DNA of 64,000 nucleotides, taken from the NCBI RefSeq assembly GCF_025152745.1, contig NZ_CP104040.1, positions 3,224,001-3,288,000 of the forward strand. The letters are read 5' to 3'. Position 1 is the stretch's first letter, and each line of letters starts with the position of its first letter. The translations under genes were made by a program, and so were the position numbers. Positions 45,956 through 53,721 of the stretch are shown here, piece by piece. The notes under the pieces were generated by a model, which saw only the letters and a list, made by a program, of their open reading frames with translations, did not search any database and was not told where the DNA came from. The DNA is from Rhizobium sp. WSM4643. GTDB lineage: Bacteria; Pseudomonadota; Alphaproteobacteria; Rhizobiales; Rhizobiaceae.

Positions 45956-46663
45956 TCACAATGCAGGGCGCGTGCGGAATGAAGTTTGGCGCAGTTTCCA
46001 GGGCAGATCGGCATTCGACCGAATATCGCGAACGTCCTGCACGGCTTTCAACAATTCCAAGGCGTCGATGCGTTTCTGGTCGACGGCATTCGACAAAAGT
46101 GCCGCCATCAGGTGCGGACGATCCTGCTCGGCCAGCCCTGCACATTGCTCGACGACCGCCCGCCAAGTTCGCTTCTTGAAGAAGATAGCGCCTGCGGCAT
46201 CCTCCAGCTGTTGGCGCAACCGACTTTCCAGCAGTCCGCTATCCTCCATCATATCGAGCGTTGCGCTGACATTGACGAGCGGTATCGTGAGCGGCTTGCT
46301 GCCCAGCGCGCTCGGCGCGTGAGTGAGTGCGACCGCGGCATCGTCGACCAGCCGGCCGATGCGATAGTCTTCGAAAATGCGTCCGATCCCGATCATGCCG
46401 AACGGATGGCATTCGGCAGCGCGCAACGCACCCATGCTTGCCGCCCCGAGAACCGCGACGCCCAGCGAAAGAGCATGGAGAATTTCCTTGTGCCAGACCG
46501 GTGCGGTATATTGGAAGCCGCCGTCGATCAGGCCGATGACATTGGCGCCCTGTTCCACCGCCGCCAAGACATCGCCCTGCGTCGCAGGCGGCAGGACGCA
46601 TATCCCCTCGCCGGCAAGCGACGCCGCATCGGGAAGACTGGGACCTGCGAAAATGATCTTCAA
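45956..46663 (-). CDS. TfuA-like protein
   Basis: A 235-residue cytoplasmic protein with the TfuA core: VIGLIDGGFQYTAPVWHKEI, GVAVLGAASMGALRAAE and MIGIGRIFEDYRIG. TfuA was first named from trifolitoxin production in R. leguminosarum, and TfuA proteins partner YcaO enzymes in making thioamides by helping sulfur delivery or amide activation. The start overlaps the YcaO stop (ATGA), so the two are translated together as expected of an enzyme pair. Confidence 0.9.
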   Translation of the reverse strand: MKIIFAGPSLPDAASLAGEGICVLPPATQGDVLAAVEQGANVIGLIDGGFQYTAPVWHKEILHALSLGVAVLGAASMGALRAAECHPFGMIGIGRIFEDYRIGRLVDDAAVALTHAPSALGSKPLTIPLVNVSATLDMMEDSGLLESRLRQQLEDAAGAIFFKKRTWRAVVEQCAGLAEQDRPHLMAALLSNAVDQKRIDALELLKAVQDVRDIRSNADLPWKLRQTSFRTRPAL

Positions 46664-47853
46664 AACCCTATTGCCCTGGCAAGCGCCCTTGTTCCGAACC
46701 GCTGGGCACGCTCCCCCTCCGGATTTTCGAGCTCGGGGATGACAATCTTGACGACACTGAAGGGAAGCGTGTCGTCGCTGAGGCGCACGGCGATCACCGA
46801 AGCGATCCGCCTGCCGCGTAGCTGGTCAAGCACATGCTGCAGCAAGCGGGCCAGATCCTGCTGCCCATGTCTGGCAACCGCATCAAGGCCGATGGCGGCA
46901 GCCGGCGGTGCGGCAACCGCAGCGAAGGCCTGCCGCATCAGCGGCGGCAAGGATCGTGAGAAAGTTGCGGGAGAGATATCGTCGCGGGCTCCGCTGATAT
47001 AGGTCAACCGAGATTGCACGGCTTCCGTCACCGCCCGAATGGCCGCGCGCACGGGAGACGGGTGAGCGCCGGTGCCGCCGGTCACCTCGACGAGGCGAAT
47101 GTCCCTGTTTCCGTGAAGGTCCCGGGAACCAAGCACGGCATCCCCAGGACCCAGCATGGCGGTGAAACAGGGGATTGCGATGTCGCTGGTGATATCGAAG
47201 AGCCTGAGCGCCAATCCCGATGTTTCGATCTTGTCGATCAGCCCGTCCAAAGCGACGTCCTGGAAGCCGCGGGGATCGACGCAGCCGGCATAACGATCCG
47301 CTTCCGCGCCCACCTGCCACAGCACATGGGCGTCACGCTCGATACGCTCCAGAACGCCATGAAAGATCGCCTCCTCGGCATTGTTTCCCGACGCCAGGCC
47401 GTCTGAAGACATCCAGTATCGCGCGTCACGCGTGCGGTCGAGCACCACCGCTTCAAAGGGGACATAGACCTCCTCGCCGGTGAGGATATCGATGCCGGCA
47501 ACCCATTCCGTCTCCTCGTCCGGTCCAAGATCGGGTTTATGAAGAGCGGTCAGGCAGTTCAGCGTGTCGGTCTTGCATCCCATCGCCTGCAGACGGGAAG
47601 AGGTGCCGTGGACGAGATCGACGGCGGGTTCGCCGGCAACCGCCCGTTCGAGGGCTTCCATGATAGTGGATACTTTGGCGTCAATATCGGTCAGGCCCTT
47701 TCCCTGGGCAATCACGATCGAGCGGGAATTCGGGGCATATGCACACCAGACGGGGATTCCGATGTCGTCCAGTCCGGTATGTCGCGCAACCCTGGTAATG
47801 CCGAACCCGGCCAAAAGAGGTTCGACGCGGGAAAGGGTTTCTCGCGGCGACAT
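46660..47853 (-). CDS. YcaO-domain peptide-modifying enzyme
   Basis: A 397-residue YcaO protein. The ATP-binding elements are seen as IMEALERAVAGEP near residue 65-77 and FHGVLERIERDAHVLW near 165-180, matching the E-rich Mg-ATP motifs of the family; the C-terminus ends RALARAIGF without the PxPxP tail typical of azoline-forming cyclodehydratases. Together with TfuA this favours backbone thioamidation over azoline formation. AGGATC precedes the ATG. It starts 42 bases after the 70-residue peptide gene. Other YcaO roles (RimO partner, tRNA or methyl-coenzyme M reductase thioamidation) are less likely in this context. Confidence 0.9.
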   Translation of the reverse strand: MSPRETLSRVEPLLAGFGITRVARHTGLDDIGIPVWCAYAPNSRSIVIAQGKGLTDIDAKVSTIMEALERAVAGEPAVDLVHGTSSRLQAMGCKTDTLNCLTALHKPDLGPDEETEWVAGIDILTGEEVYVPFEAVVLDRTRDARYWMSSDGLASGNNAEEAIFHGVLERIERDAHVLWQVGAEADRYAGCVDPRGFQDVALDGLIDKIETSGLALRLFDITSDIAIPCFTAMLGPGDAVLGSRDLHGNRDIRLVEVTGGTGAHPSPVRAAIRAVTEAVQSRLTYISGARDDISPATFSRSLPPLMRQAFAAVAAPPAAAIGLDAVARHGQQDLARLLQHVLDQLRGRRIASVIAVRLSDDTLPFSVVKIVIPELENPEGERAQRFGTRALARAIGF

Positions 47854-47895
47854 GATCCTGTCGGAATATATGGACCGATCCGTCAGAATGCCGGC

Positions 47896-48108
47896 TCAGC
47901 CGTCGACGTGACCGGAGAGGGCAACCTGCGCCGACGAGACGGCAACGGCAAGGTCGACGCCCTTCACAAATGTGCCGCCGGCTTTGCGCAGGTCGTTCGC
48001 GGTCGCCAAATCCCCCGTCGGATTGAGAGGCTTGACCGCACCTGCGCCGAGATCGGCAAGCCAAAGATCCGCCTCACCGGGTATACCTACAATGACAGCT
48101 TTCGCCAT
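47896..48108 (-). CDS. Candidate RiPP precursor peptide
   Basis: A 70-residue protein directly before ycaO, with AGGGGC seven bases ahead of the ATG. It begins MAKAVIVGIPGEADLWLADL and ends FVKGVDLAVAVSSAQVALSG followed by HVDG. It has no cysteine, few charges in its last 25 residues, and a small-residue-rich C-terminus (Ala, Val, Ser, Gly) that would suit a core for backbone modification; the first about 45 residues would be the leader. Position and size make it the best precursor candidate in the operon. It could instead be a small accessory protein; I know no function for it. Confidence 0.65.
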   Translation of the reverse strand: MAKAVIVGIPGEADLWLADLGAGAVKPLNPTGDLATANDLRKAGGTFVKGVDLAVAVSSAQVALSGHVDG

Positions 48109-48128
48109 GTAATGCCCCTAAGCTATTG

Positions 48129-49976
48129 TTAAAAACCGGCCTTCAATAGGCCCTCCCGATACAGCTCTTTTTGCCAATGCTCTTTGAAGGGAACGATGGC
48201 AAGCCATTTCTCGACGTCGAAGGCCGGGTTGATGCTTGCGACCCGTTGCCGATGGAAAAGCGCCCGTTTTCGATCGCCGATCATTGCGCAACTGGCCGCA
48301 GCAATGCGATGGGCCGGCGCTTTGTCTTTCATCGCCTCGACATAGGCGATGGCCTCCTCGTATTGTTCCAGGAAGAAACTCGCTCCCGCAGCACACCAGA
48401 GATAGGCGTCAGGCGCAATCGGATTGAGCGAAATCGCCTTTTTGATCTTGGCGAGCGCATCGCCCGGGCGCGATGCATGCACCAGCGTGTCGGCATGGCT
48501 GTAGATGACATCGGCAAAATGCGGGCTGAGTTCTTCCGCCAGACGAAGTGCGGCGACACTGGCATCGACATCGCCGAGATAGAGTTTGGTGACGCCAAGC
48601 TCGCGATGACCCGCCGCCGATTCTGGATCCCGCTCGATGGCCCGAAGCGCATTCTGCTCGGCCAGATGCAGCAGCTCGTTGTTTCCCTGCGCCGTCACGA
48701 GCCACTCGCTGGTGAAGGTCCTGGCCAGCCCGGTAAATGACGGAGAAAAATCCAGCTTATGCAACAGGGACTGCTTGAATGCCTTCCTTGCCCGGCGGAT
48801 ATGCGGCAACGTCAACCTGCTCATCAGGCTCGAGCCGACGAGATAGGAATGATAAGCTTTCGGGTTGGCTTCGAAGCGTAGTCGCTCTTCCTCGTTTTCA
48901 GCCAGCTCGCTTGCCACCGATAAGGTCAGTTGCTGCGCGATCAACCGTCTTTGCCGTGGCAATATATCGGGCGTCATCGCAAAGCGATTGGCCCAGATAA
49001 TCTCGTCCGTGGGAAAGTAAACCAGCTGGGCGAATAATCCCTCTTCGGAGAGCCTCGTATCCAGAAGATAGGCGATCGAATGACGCGCGACCACGGCAGC
49101 CTTCTCGGAATCGCGGCGGATCTGGCCGGCCGTATGCGGCGCGACGATGGAAATGTTTCGTAGCGCGCAGAGTTCGATTGTAACGTCTTCGATCAGGGCG
49201 TTGGCAAGCGCAAGTCCGGCATCGGCATGTTTCGATGTCGGAGGAAGCAGCACCAGGCGAGGCAAGATCAGCGGTATCGGCGATATACGTTCGATGTCGG
49301 CAGTTGTCTGACCACCGGCCTCTGACCGCTTCACCTGTACCCGGGCATGGTCGTCGCCGTTCGGCAATCTCTCATTGAGGGACGAACCGCCGGATAGCCG
49401 GTGCAGCAAGGCTCTGACCTGCTCGTCATTCGGATCCCGTTCGAGGATCTGCAGGGCGGCGCTGGAAATGGTGCGCGCCGCGCCGGGCTTTTGCGCGTCC
49501 GGCAGCGCATCCAGCAGTGCCTGCCGCAACTGCAGCGCCTGAGCGTCCCGTTGCGCCCTGATCCACGCTTCTATCAGCTTTGTCGCTGGTTTGATATTTC
49601 CGATGAAGCCGCGCTGGGTCAGTTCGGCGATCGCGTTCAGCCGCTCCAGCGGCGAACCGCCTGTGCGAAAGATATCCAGATCGCTGGAAACTGCCTGCGT
49701 GTCGAGACGAACCGTGGTGGCGGTGAAATCGAAGGGCATTTCCGCGCGACCGCCGTCTGTATCGCGGATGCGGGAAAGCAGTTTGCGCAGATTGAGCCGC
49801 GCCAGGTCAGCTTCGACGTCGTTCCATAGAAACTGAGCCAATTCATAACGGCTGAGTTCATGGTCCGCGCCGGCATAGAGATGGGCCATCATCAACAGGC
49901 CCTTGATCGGATAACGAACCGGGTCGCCATTCGTCTCGATCAACCGCAGATCGCCGAATGTCTGCAGATGGAGCAC
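48129..49976 (-). CDS. SARP/BTAD-type regulator with TPR domain
   Basis: A 615-residue protein: an N-terminal OmpR-like winged helix (LQTFGDLRLIETNGDPVRYP..., about 1-90) and a bacterial transcriptional activation domain (about 95-200), then a long C-terminal half with tetratricopeptide-like helices (about 380-600) and a middle segment similar to the cyclase-associated regulators of rhizobia. The start is GTG at 49976 with GAGGACGG ahead, 9 bases after the Xre gene. SARP proteins commonly switch on secondary-metabolite genes; being first before the peptide gene, it likely controls this operon. Confidence 0.83.
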   Translation of the reverse strand: MLHLQTFGDLRLIETNGDPVRYPIKGLLMMAHLYAGADHELSRYELAQFLWNDVEADLARLNLRKLLSRIRDTDGGRAEMPFDFTATTVRLDTQAVSSDLDIFRTGGSPLERLNAIAELTQRGFIGNIKPATKLIEAWIRAQRDAQALQLRQALLDALPDAQKPGAARTISSAALQILERDPNDEQVRALLHRLSGGSSLNERLPNGDDHARVQVKRSEAGGQTTADIERISPIPLILPRLVLLPPTSKHADAGLALANALIEDVTIELCALRNISIVAPHTAGQIRRDSEKAAVVARHSIAYLLDTRLSEEGLFAQLVYFPTDEIIWANRFAMTPDILPRQRRLIAQQLTLSVASELAENEEERLRFEANPKAYHSYLVGSSLMSRLTLPHIRRARKAFKQSLLHKLDFSPSFTGLARTFTSEWLVTAQGNNELLHLAEQNALRAIERDPESAAGHRELGVTKLYLGDVDASVAALRLAEELSPHFADVIYSHADTLVHASRPGDALAKIKKAISLNPIAPDAYLWCAAGASFFLEQYEEAIAYVEAMKDKAPAHRIAAASCAMIGDRKRALFHRQRVASINPAFDVEKWLAIVPFKEHWQKELYREGLLKAGF

Positions 49977-49985
49977 GATCCGTCC

Positions 49986-50411
49986 TCAGCTGTTCACAAC
50001 CGAATCGTGCAACTCACTGTCGCTTTCAGGCAACCCCGCGGCTGCCAGGCTTTTGGCTAACGCAACCAGCTTTTGCCTGATATTCGGGTCCTCGATGGCG
50101 ATGAATGCCTTGTTGAGCGCCAGCCCCTCCTTCGAGGACAAAAACTTGTTCAATTCGCTCGTCTCGCCCTCGATTGGTCCGGCGCCGCCGTTCTCGAAGA
50201 AAAAGCCGACGGGCACGCGAAGAATCTCGGATATGCGCTGAAGGCGGCTGGCGCCTATTCTATTCGTTCCTTTTTCGTATTTCTGGATCTGCTGGAAGGT
50301 AATGCCGAGAAGTTCGGCCAAGCCGTTCTGGGTCATCCCGAGCGTCTTCCGCCGAACTCTCACGCGGTTGCCAACATAGACGTCGATCGAATTCGGCGAT
50401 TTAGCCTTCAT
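49986..50411 (-). CDS. Xre-family helix-turn-helix regulator
   Basis: A 141-residue repressor-like protein: HTH_3 domain (about 14-68) with RKTLGMTQNGLAELLGITFQQ as its helix-turn-helix and KYEKGTNRI, followed by a helical C-terminal part of about 70 residues. This is the common rhizobial SinR/cro-type regulator. GGGAGA stands eight bases before the ATG. It is the first gene of the operon that ends with tfuA, so it may autoregulate the locus. Confidence 0.87.
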   Translation of the reverse strand: MKAKSPNSIDVYVGNRVRVRRKTLGMTQNGLAELLGITFQQIQKYEKGTNRIGASRLQRISEILRVPVGFFFENGGAGPIEGETSELNKFLSSKEGLALNKAFIAIEDPNIRQKLVALAKSLAAAGLPESDSELHDSVVNS

Positions 50412-50970
50412 GTGAATTAGTCTCCCGCGTTATCAGCACGCCCAGCTGTATAATGGAGAGTTTAAGCAAGAATGCAACTAAAAGTAAATATTTCGCAAGG
50501 GTTTTTTTCAGCCGTGCACCAGTAAAAGCAACTTGTGGATTATTGCAACGGGGTGCCATTTGGCGCGGTGCTGCTATCGCGCATGTCGCAGCGGACGAAT
50601 CCCGTTCGAAACCAGCGCCGCTCCGACGCCGTGTCTAAGAGGCTTTTGCGCAACAGCGATCATCGACTTGGCGAAAACGGCAATCCTTCCAACATATTCA
50701 AACGAACATTGTCGAAGCCGGTATCCAAAATATGCAGCGCGCCTTCCTGATGACGAGGCACAAAGGTGCCCAATTGCCGACACGAAGCCAAAGATATTTA
50801 ACGGCTGAATGTATATGCTGGATCTAGAGCAATTCCAGCAAAAGTGCGCAGCGGTTTGTGTCCGGAGTTGCGCAAAAACAAAAAGATAGAGGGTTCCGTG
50901 GCTTGGAGAAAAACGGAAATGCTCTAGCCAGCCCGATCGAAACCCTTCTCGCGCGCCGGAGAAGACAAGC
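50412..50970. other. Divergent interval with a short palindromic element
   Basis: It separates the RiPP-type operon (minus) from the gene at 50971 (plus). The part next to the Xre gene (50440-50520) is AT-rich and probably holds its promoter. A repeat lies at 50825-50926. No further gene is supported. Confidence 0.5.
50825..50926. repeat. Short element with terminal inverted repeats, copy 1
   Basis: A 102-base unit whose ends are inverted (TAGAGCAATTCC at the left; GGAAATGCTCTA at the right, one mismatch). It includes TGCGCAGCGGTTTGTGTCC and AAAACAAAAAGATAGAG. A partial second copy is at about 51920-52003. This pattern is known to me as a dispersed rhizobial intergenic repeat. Miniature, non-coding. 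Confidence 0.65.
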
Positions 50971-51861
50971 TTGCCCGATAATTCGTCGTCCGCATATGCG
51001 AAACAGCCGGTGGGAAAACCGCGGATTCCCGTGGTCTTCTGGTTGCTGCTGGCGATTTCCCTCTCACTGGTCATGGGGACGGTGCTGCTTTCCAACGACA
51101 TGAAACACTTAAAGACAGTCAGCCATTATTTTGGCTTCGATCTTTTTCCCCATGAGGTGAGGCCGCCTCCACCCAAACCCCTTCCCCGCCCGATGCCCCC
51201 AGCCAGCTTTAAGCTTCCCTTGCATGCCATCGAACCGCCGATGGTAGAGGCCGCGTCGACTTTTCTACGGACATGGCGGATATCCGGCGCCGCGATGTGT
51301 GCGGCACTGCGCAATGCCGGCATCGAGACCAGCGATTGGGCAGCGGCGAGCTTCAACGCCGATACATTCGAGTGCTTTTTCGAGCAGAGCGGCAAGCGGG
51401 AAAAGGATCAGCTCCCAAAGTCCATCTTCGTCATCGTTCGCGGCAACGCCGCCGGCACGATCAACAATATGCGCGTGAAAATCATCAATCCCGAGACTGA
51501 TCGAAATGGCCAGCTCGATCCCGGCATTCTGCGAATTTTCGAAATCATGCTGCGGCAACCGCAGTGGCTCGATTTTCACGAGACCCTGAACGCGATCAAG
51601 AATCTGAGGGACATCAAGGAAGACGGATTCGGAGCCAGCATCAGCTTCACCCGCGAGGTGCTCAATCCCGGGAATTACAATTTCACACTCTCGCTGGATG
51701 CGACTTCAGGAGCTCAGAAAAGAACGAGAAACTATTTTTCCGGCAGAATATGGCTGCCATTGCCGGACCCCGCGGTCGAGACCGGCAGCCCACAACCGGA
51801 AGCAGTCTCCAGGCCTCCCGATGCCGAGGCCCCGGCAGAAAGTCGGGAACACCCGCATTAG
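50971..51861 (+). CDS. Membrane-anchored protein, unknown (DUF6030-like)
   Basis: A 296-residue protein with one N-terminal membrane helix (about 20-41, VVFWLLLAISLSLVMGTVLL), a proline-rich linker (about 64-80) and a globular domain of about 190 residues outside the cytoplasm (AALRNAGIETSDW..., IFVIVRGNAAGTINN). The start is a TTG at 50971, chosen because GGAGAAG lies seven bases ahead and no ATG fits before the helix. It may belong to DUF6030, known from rhizobia, but I am not sure. Next to polysaccharide genes; a role at the cell surface is only contextual. Confidence 0.7.
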   Translation: MPDNSSSAYAKQPVGKPRIPVVFWLLLAISLSLVMGTVLLSNDMKHLKTVSHYFGFDLFPHEVRPPPPKPLPRPMPPASFKLPLHAIEPPMVEAASTFLRTWRISGAAMCAALRNAGIETSDWAAASFNADTFECFFEQSGKREKDQLPKSIFVIVRGNAAGTINNMRVKIINPETDRNGQLDPGILRIFEIMLRQPQWLDFHETLNAIKNLRDIKEDGFGASISFTREVLNPGNYNFTLSLDATSGAQKRTRNYFSGRIWLPLPDPAVETGSPQPEAVSRPPDAEAPAESREHPH

Positions 51862-51919
51862 AGCCCCTGCGTAGTTTCAGACGCACAAAGGACGCTTTAA
51901 CTCTTTCAATCCTCGCATC

Positions 51920-52003
51920 AGCAAAACTGTGCAACGGTTTCACAGGACTTGCGCGAAAACAAAGAGATAGAGCATCTTCGCGACCTGGAGAAAGGCGAAC
52001 ATG
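51920..52003. repeat. Short palindromic element, partial copy 2
   Basis: GCAAAACTGTGCAACGGTTT, then TTGCGCGAAAACAAAGAGAT and GACCTGGAGAAA follow the order of the unit at 50825-50926 with many substitutions. The terminal inverted repeats are lost. The two copies flank the gene at 50971. Confidence 0.5.
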
Positions 52004-52346
52004 TTGTCGATTTCCGGTTTCGCCCCAAGCACCGGCCTGTCACGCCATGTGACTTACATCGTCACGATGTCTGGCCAGAATCTTGTAGAGCTTTTCAAGC
52101 TGTCCGCACTCGGCCGTTCGGTGCTGTCCCCACCCGCCAGGCGCCAGACACGCTCGGCATTGAGGTCCTGTGTAACTTGCACAAGGTCATCGTTCAGCGA
52201 GCGAATGACGATCTCCGATCGACGCAGCCGCACGACATTCTGACGATCACTGCGAACGGGAGGAAAATGACGCCGACGATGTCGAGAACAAGGGCAGCGA
52301 ACTGCCGGTCATCGAGAAGAGATAGATCGTTTCGGACGGTCGCCAT

Positions 52347-52371
52347 AAAAAAAACGGCATTTTGAAATGCC
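52347..52371 (-). terminator. Orphan Rho-independent terminator on the minus strand
   Basis: Read on the minus strand, GGCATTT pairs with AAATGCC around a two-base CA loop and is followed by G and eight T residues. This is a textbook intrinsic terminator, but no minus-strand protein gene ends here: the nearest gene on the right (52617) is on the plus strand. It suggests a short transcript starting between about 52380 and 52600. Confidence 0.6.
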
Positions 52372-52616
52372 ATATAAAAATAGCTCGTCAGATAGCTAGA
52401 CCAATCTTCCATCACCGGCGCCCTCCCCCAGCGGTCTATATCTTGGAGTATGCTGAAAAGTCTTGCAGACACTGACAATGTCCCCTGCCGGGAAAGTATA
52501 TTTGAGGTTGCATTAGCCTGCTGAATTGAACGCGAATCCCCTGGCGGATCGGTGCCGACGAGCTCGGTCCTTCAAATTCCACCGCGCACATGAAAAAGCT
52601 AACAGAGAGAGATAGA

Positions 52617-53690
52617 ATGAATAGAAGACGTTTCCTCGCCTCGCTTCCGCTCGCGCTGTTATATGTTCGTGCAGGCCAGGCCTTGGCACAGGTGCCTGCC
52701 GCTGCAGGCTTACGCGCCCTTGCCGACAAGAAGTCGTTCCGATTCGGATCGGCAATCGACCTGCAAAACATCAACGATCCAATCGCTTCCGAGATCTACA
52801 TCGACAACGTCAATTCGATAACGCCGCGAAACGAGCTGAAGTGGAATGCGACGGAAAAAAGACCAGGCGTTTTCAGCTTCGGCAGTGCTGACCGCATGGT
52901 TGCATTTGCACGCAAAAACAACATGAAGGTTTATGGCCATACGCTGATCTGGTATCGCGTCCCGGGCTGGGTGTCTGATATCACGGACGCAAAGACCATT
53001 CAGGCGGCGATGAACCGTCATATAAAACAGGTTGTCACTCGCTATAAGAACTCGATCGATGCTTGGGATGTGGTCAACGAACCGTTGGAGTATGATGCAC
53101 CGGATCTGCGGGATTGTGTTTTCCGACGCCTTCTTGGCGACGATTATATTCGTATGAGTTTCGACATGGCGCACCAGGCCAATCCCGACGCAACGCTGGT
53201 ACTCAACGAAACGCATCTGGAGAAAAAATCCGACGTGTTCGAACAGAAGCGCGCGCGCATCTTGAAAATCGTCGAGGATCTCGTGGCAAAAAAAACGCCG
53301 ATCAATGCGGTGGGGCTGCAAGCGCATTTCCGCCCCGGACTCGACCGGATCGATCCGGAAGGAATGGGGCGCTTCTGTGCGGCGTTGAAGGACATGGGTG
53401 TCGGCGTTTTCATCACCGAACTGGATGCGTCCTGCCACTTCCTGAACCGCGACAAAGCCCTCACGCCGGCATCCTACGCCGATATTTTCAGTGACGTGAT
53501 CACCGTGGCGGCCGAACATGGCGACTTGAAAGGCGTGACAGTATGGGGCATGTCGGAAAAATACGGCGAGCGCGATGAGAAAGCGGCCGATCCCGCCGCC
53601 GCTTGCACGAAGCGTGTTAATCTTTACGACGAAAATAATGCGCCAAGAAGTGCGGTTGACGGTGTCCGGCGGGCAATAGAGGCGATGTGA
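52617..53690 (+). CDS. GH10 endo-beta-1,4-xylanase-like glycanase, Tat-exported
   Basis: A 357-residue glycoside hydrolase family 10 protein. It starts MNRRRFLASLPLALL, a Tat-type signal with cleavage near GQALA. Motifs: GHTLIWYRVPGW (substrate His/Trp), the acid/base Glu in WDVVNEPLEY and the nucleophile Glu in VFITELDAS. Both catalytic residues are present. ATG 52617 has AGAGAGAGAT ahead; an ATG at 52590 is less likely. In a polysaccharide cluster such an enzyme often trims or releases the cell's own polymer (as ExoK-type glycanases do), and the UDP-xylose-like synthase at 34581 makes a xylose-containing polymer conceivable. Confidence 0.92.
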   Translation: MNRRRFLASLPLALLYVRAGQALAQVPAAAGLRALADKKSFRFGSAIDLQNINDPIASEIYIDNVNSITPRNELKWNATEKRPGVFSFGSADRMVAFARKNNMKVYGHTLIWYRVPGWVSDITDAKTIQAAMNRHIKQVVTRYKNSIDAWDVVNEPLEYDAPDLRDCVFRRLLGDDYIRMSFDMAHQANPDATLVLNETHLEKKSDVFEQKRARILKIVEDLVAKKTPINAVGLQAHFRPGLDRIDPEGMGRFCAALKDMGVGVFITELDASCHFLNRDKALTPASYADIFSDVITVAAEHGDLKGVTVWGMSEKYGERDEKAADPAAACTKRVNLYDENNAPRSAVDGVRRAIEAM

Positions 53691-53721
53691 TGCATAAGAC
53701 AACGGAGACGCGAACAGATTC

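Larger units (their letters stand above)
51862..52616. other. Interval before the xylanase gene
   Basis: No protein gene supported. It contains the second partial palindromic element (about 51920-52003) and a minus-strand intrinsic terminator (52347-52371) that does not belong to any neighbouring gene. Confidence 0.5.

Noticed and set aside
52194-52478. Minus-strand frame of 94 codons with hydrophobic stretch
   Set aside because: Begins with a TTG without ribosome-binding site and overlaps the orphan terminator; a non-coding RNA explains the region better.
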